DNA of 8,858 nucleotides. It comes from Clostridia bacterium (GTDB taxonomy: Bacteria > Bacillota > Clostridia > Saccharofermentanales > UBA5734). The notes under the pieces were generated by a model. That model was not told the origin of the DNA and did not search any database. It was given only the letters and a program-made list of their open reading frames with translations. Location: the NCBI GenBank assembly GCA_017997315.1, contig JAGOFF010000086.1, positions 1-8,858 on the forward strand, read 5' to 3'. A program made the translations under genes and the position numbers. Of the stretch, positions 5,128 to 8,858 are shown piece by piece (within the stretch, counting starts at the first letter, position 1; the number at the start of each line of letters is the position of its first letter).

Positions 5128-6669
5128 ATGGATTACGTGATCGAGATGCTCCGCATCACCAAGGCGTTCCCAGGTGTCGTCGCCAACGACGACATCACGC
5201 TCCAGTTGAAGAAAGGGGAGATCCACGCGCTGCTCGGAGAGAACGGCGCGGGCAAATCCACCCTCATGAGCGTGCTGTTCGGGATGTACCAGCCGGACTC
5301 CGGCTCGATCCGGATGAACGGACGGGAAGTGCGCATCCACAATCCCAACGACGCGAGCGCACTCGGCATCGGGATGGTGCACCAGCACTTCAAGCTGGTC
5401 CACAACTTTACCGTCCTGGAAAACATCACGCTGGGCAACGAGACCGTGCGCCGCGGATTCCTGCATGTCGAGGACGCCCGCGCCAAGGTGCTCGCGCTGT
5501 CCGAAAAGTACGGACTCATGGTCGATCCGGACGCGCTGGTGTCGGACATCACGGTCGGGATGCAGCAGCGGGTCGAGATCCTCAAGATGCTTTACCGGGA
5601 CAACGAGGTGCTCATCTTCGACGAGCCCACCGCGGTCCTGACCCCGCAGGAGATCGACGAACTCATGCAGATCATGCGGGATCTGGCGGCCGAAGGCAAA
5701 ACGATCGTGTTCATCACCCACAAGCTCAATGAGATCAAGGCGGTTGCGGATCGCTGCACCGTGCTGCGCAAGGGCCGGCAGGTCTGCACGGTCGACGTGG
5801 CCGGAGCGACGCGCGAACAGCTTTCCGAGTGGATGGTCGGACGCAAAGTCATGCTGGAGGTTCAAAAGGATCCGCGGCAGCCGGGGGAAGCGGTTCTGGA
5901 GGTCCGCGACCTCGTGGTCCGTTCGCGGCAGACCGGCAAGAACCGGGTCGATCACGTCTCGTTCACCGTGCGTGCGGGCGAAATCGTCTGCATCGCCGGA
6001 ATCGACGGGAACGGCCAGAGCGAACTGGTCTATACGCTGTGCGGGCTGACGCCCGCGGACAGCGGGACGATCCGGCTTCGCGGACGCGACATCACGCGTT
6101 CGACCGTCCGGGCGCGCGGCCGGCAGGGCATGTCGCACATCCCGGAGGACCGGCAGCGGTACGGGCTGATCCTCGACTATTCGCTTGCCGAGAACCTGGT
6201 GCTGCAGTCCTACTTCACCCCGCGGTTCCAGCGGCGGGGATTCCTGCGGTTCCGGGAGATCGACCGGTATGCGGAGAAACTGATCGCGGACTACGACATC
6301 CGCAGCGGCCAGGGCGGCCGCACCCCCGCGCGCAGCATGTCGGGCGGCAACCAGCAGAAAGCGATCATCGCGCGTGAGATCGACCGCGATCCCGACCTGC
6401 TGCTGGCGGTCCAGCCGACGCGCGGCCTGGACGTCGGCGCGATCGAGACCATCTCGAATTATCTGGTCCGCCAGCGCGACACCGGCAAGGCGGTCCTGCT
6501 GATTTCGCTTGAGCTGGAGGAAGTCATGAACCTGAGCGACCGGATCCTCGTGCTGCATGACGGCGCCATCGTGGCGGACGTCCGCCCGCGCGAGACCACA
6601 ATGCAGGATCTTGGACTGTACATGTCCGGCGCGGCGCGGCATCTGGAAGACGAGGAGGCGGCGACATGA
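5128..6669 (+). CDS. nupO: Nucleoside ABC importer ATPase with two nucleotide-binding domains (NupO-like)
   Basis: This cytoplasmic protein powers the importer by ATP hydrolysis. Its 513 residues hold two ABC domains, as in RbsA/NupO-type proteins. Domain 1 has Walker A GENGAGKST (37-45), Q-loop Q86, a family-typical signature variant TVGMQQRVE (142-150), Walker B LIFDEPT (162-168) and switch histidine H198. Domain 2 has a degenerate Walker A, GIDGNGQSE (291-299), without the Lys; a good signature MSGGNQQ (404-410); and a Walker B in which Q429 replaces the catalytic Glu. The switch His is also absent (LLISLELEE). So only one composite site is expected to be fully active, the usual pattern in this subfamily. 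ATG 5128 is preferred for its AGGGGA site; an upstream ATG at 5062 would put the coding start ahead of the hairpin and is not supported. The stop overlaps the next start (ATGA). Confidence 0.94.
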   Translation: MDYVIEMLRITKAFPGVVANDDITLQLKKGEIHALLGENGAGKSTLMSVLFGMYQPDSGSIRMNGREVRIHNPNDASALGIGMVHQHFKLVHNFTVLENITLGNETVRRGFLHVEDARAKVLALSEKYGLMVDPDALVSDITVGMQQRVEILKMLYRDNEVLIFDEPTAVLTPQEIDELMQIMRDLAAEGKTIVFITHKLNEIKAVADRCTVLRKGRQVCTVDVAGATREQLSEWMVGRKVMLEVQKDPRQPGEAVLEVRDLVVRSRQTGKNRVDHVSFTVRAGEIVCIAGIDGNGQSELVYTLCGLTPADSGTIRLRGRDITRSTVRARGRQGMSHIPEDRQRYGLILDYSLAENLVLQSYFTPRFQRRGFLRFREIDRYAEKLIADYDIRSGQGGRTPARSMSGGNQQKAIIAREIDRDPDLLLAVQPTRGLDVGAIETISNYLVRQRDTGKAVLLISLELEEVMNLSDRILVLHDGAIVADVRPRETTMQDLGLYMSGAARHLEDEEAAT

Positions 6670-7865
6670 AGAGAAGAGACGTCGCGGTGAAAAAGCCGCC
6701 CCGCGGTTTCCTGGCGGCCGGAACCGGCGTACGGTTCCTCTCGTCTGTGTTCGCGATCCTCGTCGGACTGGCGATCGGATTTCTGATCCTGCTGTTCAGC
6801 AACCCGGGCCAGGCGGTTTCGGGATTCATGGTCATCCTGGCCGGGGGCTTCAACAACGGGATGACCAGCATCGGAAACATGCTGTACGCCGCAACCCCGA
6901 TCATCCTGACCGGATTGTCCGTCGGATTCGCGTTCAAGACCGGGCTGTTCAACATCGGTGCTTCCGGCCAGTTCATCGTCGGTGCGTTCTGCGCGCTGTA
7001 CGCGAGCGTCCGGTTCACCTTTCTGCCGTCGGGGCTGCATTGGCCGGTCGCGGTACTCGCGGGCGTCCTTGGCGGGGCGTTGTGGGCGCTTCTCCCGGGC
7101 CTGCTCAAAGCGTTCCTCAATGTGAACGAGGTCATCGCCACGATCATGATGAACTATACCGGGATGTACCTGGTGAACCTGCTGATCATGAAATTCCTGT
7201 ACAACAGCCTCAAGAACCAGTCGATGGACCCCATCGCGGTGTCTCCCAAGTGGGGTCTGGACCGTCTGTTCCCGGGTTCGAGCGTGAACGCCGGGATCCT
7301 GATCGCGGTCGCGGCCGCGGTGGTGATCCATCTGGTGCTCAACAAGACGGTGTTCGGGTATGAGCTCAAGGCGTGCGGGTTCAACCGGGATGCCGCGCTG
7401 TACGCGGGGATCGACGCAAAGCGCGGCATCGTGCTTTCGATGGTCATCGCGGGCGCGCTCGCGGGACTCGGCGGCGCGCTGCTCTACCTGTCCGGTACCG
7501 GCAAGAGCATCGAAGTGGTGGACGTGCTGGCGCCGGAAGGGTTCAACGGCATCCCGGTCGCGCTGCTCGGACTCTCGCACCCGCTCGGGGTCGTGTTGTC
7601 CGGGCTGTTCATCTCGCACCTGACCCAAGGTGGATTCTACGCGCAGGCGTATGACTACAAACCCGAAATCATCGACATCATCACCGCTGTGATCATCTAC
7701 TTCAGCGCGTTCGCGCTGATCGTCAAGCTGATCCTGGAGCGCATCACGACCCGCCGGAGCCAGGAGCGGCGAACCCGGGAGGCGGACGTCGCCGCGGAGG
7801 ATGCCGCGCGCCGGGTGACCCCGATTCCGTCCGCGGACAGCGGAAAGGAGGGAGAACATGAGTGA
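6666..7865 (+). CDS. nupP: Nucleoside ABC importer permease 1 (NupP-like, BPD_transp_2 family)
   Basis: This is an integral membrane subunit of the importer. The 399-residue protein has a basic cytoplasmic N-terminus and about eight to ten hydrophobic segments (near 26-45, 74-90, 98-118, 125-148, 158-178, 208-226, 253-276, 296-318 and 335-357). Family landmarks are KTGLFNIGASGQ (91-102 region), NVNEVIATIMMNY (152-164), ACGFN (236-240) with the following helix, and AGALAGLGG (262-270). The residues after about 358 form a charged tail that is unlikely to span the membrane. It shares the FNIG and ACG/ALAGLGG blocks with the next gene, consistent with two related permeases forming a heterodimeric pore. 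ATG 6666 overlaps the ATPase stop by 4 bases, and its own end overlaps the next start by 8, so translation is coupled. A purine-rich site (GAGGAGG, 6653-6659) precedes the start. Confidence 0.93.
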   Translation: MKRRDVAVKKPPRGFLAAGTGVRFLSSVFAILVGLAIGFLILLFSNPGQAVSGFMVILAGGFNNGMTSIGNMLYAATPIILTGLSVGFAFKTGLFNIGASGQFIVGAFCALYASVRFTFLPSGLHWPVAVLAGVLGGALWALLPGLLKAFLNVNEVIATIMMNYTGMYLVNLLIMKFLYNSLKNQSMDPIAVSPKWGLDRLFPGSSVNAGILIAVAAAVVIHLVLNKTVFGYELKACGFNRDAALYAGIDAKRGIVLSMVIAGALAGLGGALLYLSGTGKSIEVVDVLAPEGFNGIPVALLGLSHPLGVVLSGLFISHLTQGGFYAQAYDYKPEIIDIITAVIIYFSAFALIVKLILERITTRRSQERRTREADVAAEDAARRVTPIPSADSGKEGEHE

Positions 7866-8817
7866 ACTGATCTTTCTGCTGTCCCAGACATTGGTGTTTT
7901 CCGTCCCGCTGCTCATCGTCGCGCTCGGCGGCATGTTTTCCGAACGCAGCGGCATCGTGAACATCGGCCTGGAAGGCATCATGATCATGGGCGCCTTTTC
8001 GGGCATCCTGTTCATCAACCGGATGCAGGACACGATGTCGGGACAACCCCTGCTTCTCCTGGCGATCCTCGTGTCCATGGGAACCGGCGTTCTGTATTCC
8101 CTCCTCCACGCCTATGCCTCGATCCACATGAAAGCGGACCAGGTCATCAGCGGCACCGCGCTCAACCTGTTCGCCCCGGCGTTCGCGGTGTTCACCGCGC
8201 GCATGATCCAGACCCAGGGCGTCCAGCAGATCCAGTTCGCCAACACGTTCCGCATCGAACGCGTCCCGCTGCTCGCGGACATCCCGCTGATCGGCGACGT
8301 GCTGTTTGAGGGGGCCTACATCACGACCTACCTGGGGATCCTGATCCTCGTGGTGTCCATCATCGTGCTGTACAAGACCCGGTTCGGGCTGAGGCTGCGC
8401 GCCTGCGGGGAGCATCCCCAGGCAGCGGACGCGGTCGGCATCAACGTGTACCGCATCCGGTACGCGGGAGTCCTGATTTCCGGTGCCTTGGCCGGGCTCG
8501 GCGGTCTGGTGTTCGTCGTCCCGACCTCGACCAATTTCAACGCGACCGTCGCGGGGTACGGGTTCCTCGCGCTGGCGGTCCTGATCTTCGGCCAGTGGCG
8601 GCCTCAACGGATTCTGGTCGCCTCGCTCCTTTTCGGATTCCTCAAGACCGTCGCCGCCGCATACTCGGGCATCCCGTTCCTCCGGGATCTCCCGATCGCG
8701 TCCAATGTGTACAAAATGGTGCCGTTCATCGCGACACTCGTCATTCTTGCATTCACGTCCAGGCGCTCCCAGGCCCCCCGTGCGTCCGGCGTCGCGTTCG
8801 ACAACGGCGCGCGATGA
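7858..8817 (+). CDS. nupQ: Nucleoside ABC importer permease 2 (NupQ-like, BPD_transp_2 family)
   Basis: This is the second membrane subunit, 319 residues, shorter than permease 1 as is usual for NupQ-type partners. Hydrophobic segments are visible near 5-25, 36-55, 64-84, 97-114, 155-173, 203-222, 230-246, 251-268 and 287-300. The hallmark SERSGIVNIGLEGIM block (28-42) and MKADQVISGTALN (91-103) are present. A RACGEHPQAADAVGI segment (181-195), followed by ISGALAGLGG, matches the parallel block in permease 1. The Shine-Dalgarno sequence GGAGGGAGA lies within the end of the preceding gene, and ATG 7858 overlaps that gene by 8 bases. The protein is complete, ending at TGA 8815-8817. The remaining 41 bases show no terminator and no convincing start for another gene, so the operon may continue beyond the window. 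Confidence 0.93.
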   Translation: MSELIFLLSQTLVFSVPLLIVALGGMFSERSGIVNIGLEGIMIMGAFSGILFINRMQDTMSGQPLLLLAILVSMGTGVLYSLLHAYASIHMKADQVISGTALNLFAPAFAVFTARMIQTQGVQQIQFANTFRIERVPLLADIPLIGDVLFEGAYITTYLGILILVVSIIVLYKTRFGLRLRACGEHPQAADAVGINVYRIRYAGVLISGALAGLGGLVFVVPTSTNFNATVAGYGFLALAVLIFGQWRPQRILVASLLFGFLKTVAAAYSGIPFLRDLPIASNVYKMVPFIATLVILAFTSRRSQAPRASGVAFDNGAR

Positions 8818-8858
8818 CAGTGTAACCTGTGTTCCGATTCTGATTCACGCCTATGCGG

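Noticed and set aside
3907..6642. A 911-codon open frame on the minus strand opposite the lipoprotein and ATPase genes
   Set aside because: It is the mirror of two well-identified + strand genes. GC-rich codon use removes antisense stops. Its product is rich in Asp, Arg, His and Val with no recognisable domain.
6459..8078. A 539-codon minus-strand open frame opposite the ATPase end and permease genes
   Set aside because: Highly charged translation (Arg, Asp, Gln, His) opposite hydrophobic membrane protein codons; no family features.
8818..8858. A start codon at 8814 overlapping the last permease stop
   Set aside because: It reads only three codons before a stop; the remaining tail shows no gene or terminator.
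1..8858. CRISPR arrays, tRNA or rRNA genes, insertion sequences
   Set aside because: No regularly spaced repeats, no cloverleaf-like segments, no transposase and no terminal inverted repeats were seen.

Overview
The window is a GC-rich (low-to-mid 60s percent by eye) bacterial segment in which every supported gene reads on the + strand. Strong GGAGG-type ribosome-binding sites, short or overlapping gene junctions and a lipoprotein signal peptide suggest a Gram-positive-type bacterium. A high-GC member of the Bacillota/Clostridia is my best guess, but nothing here fixes the phylum.

Layout. The 5' edge (1-333) holds the C-terminal part of a flavodoxin-family protein. Two small four-cysteine proteins of unknown function follow (422-589, 55 aa; 744-950, 68 aa), separated by short hairpin-bearing gaps. 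A probable intrinsic terminator (about 1004-1034) closes this part. A second block, probably one operon, encodes a Gfo/Idh/MocA-family NAD(P)-dependent oxidoreductase (1141-2427), a thymidine kinase (Tdk, 2452-3075) and a purine nucleoside phosphorylase (DeoD, 3072-3779); tdk and deoD overlap by 4 bases. A 169-base intergenic region with two perfect palindromes and a promoter with a perfect TATAAT leads into a third block. That block is a complete BMP-family nucleoside ABC importer: substrate-binding lipoprotein (3949-5046), double-domain ATPase (5128-6669) and two permeases (6666-7865 and 7858-8817), in the same order as Bacillus subtilis nupNOPQ. A strong hairpin sits between the binding-protein gene and the ATPase gene, and the last three genes overlap one another.

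How it works together. The importer would capture nucleosides outside the cell and bring them in using ATP. DeoD would split purine (deoxy)nucleosides into base and (deoxy)ribose-1-phosphate, and Tdk would phosphorylate thymidine or deoxyuridine. The window therefore reads as a nucleoside uptake and salvage locus. The oxidoreductase has no known place in this pathway, and its substrate cannot be read from the sequence.

Most of the window is conventional. I do not see a clearly new system. The least explained items are the 68-aa cysteine protein, the paired palindromes before the transporter, and the presence of the oxidoreductase in the salvage operon.
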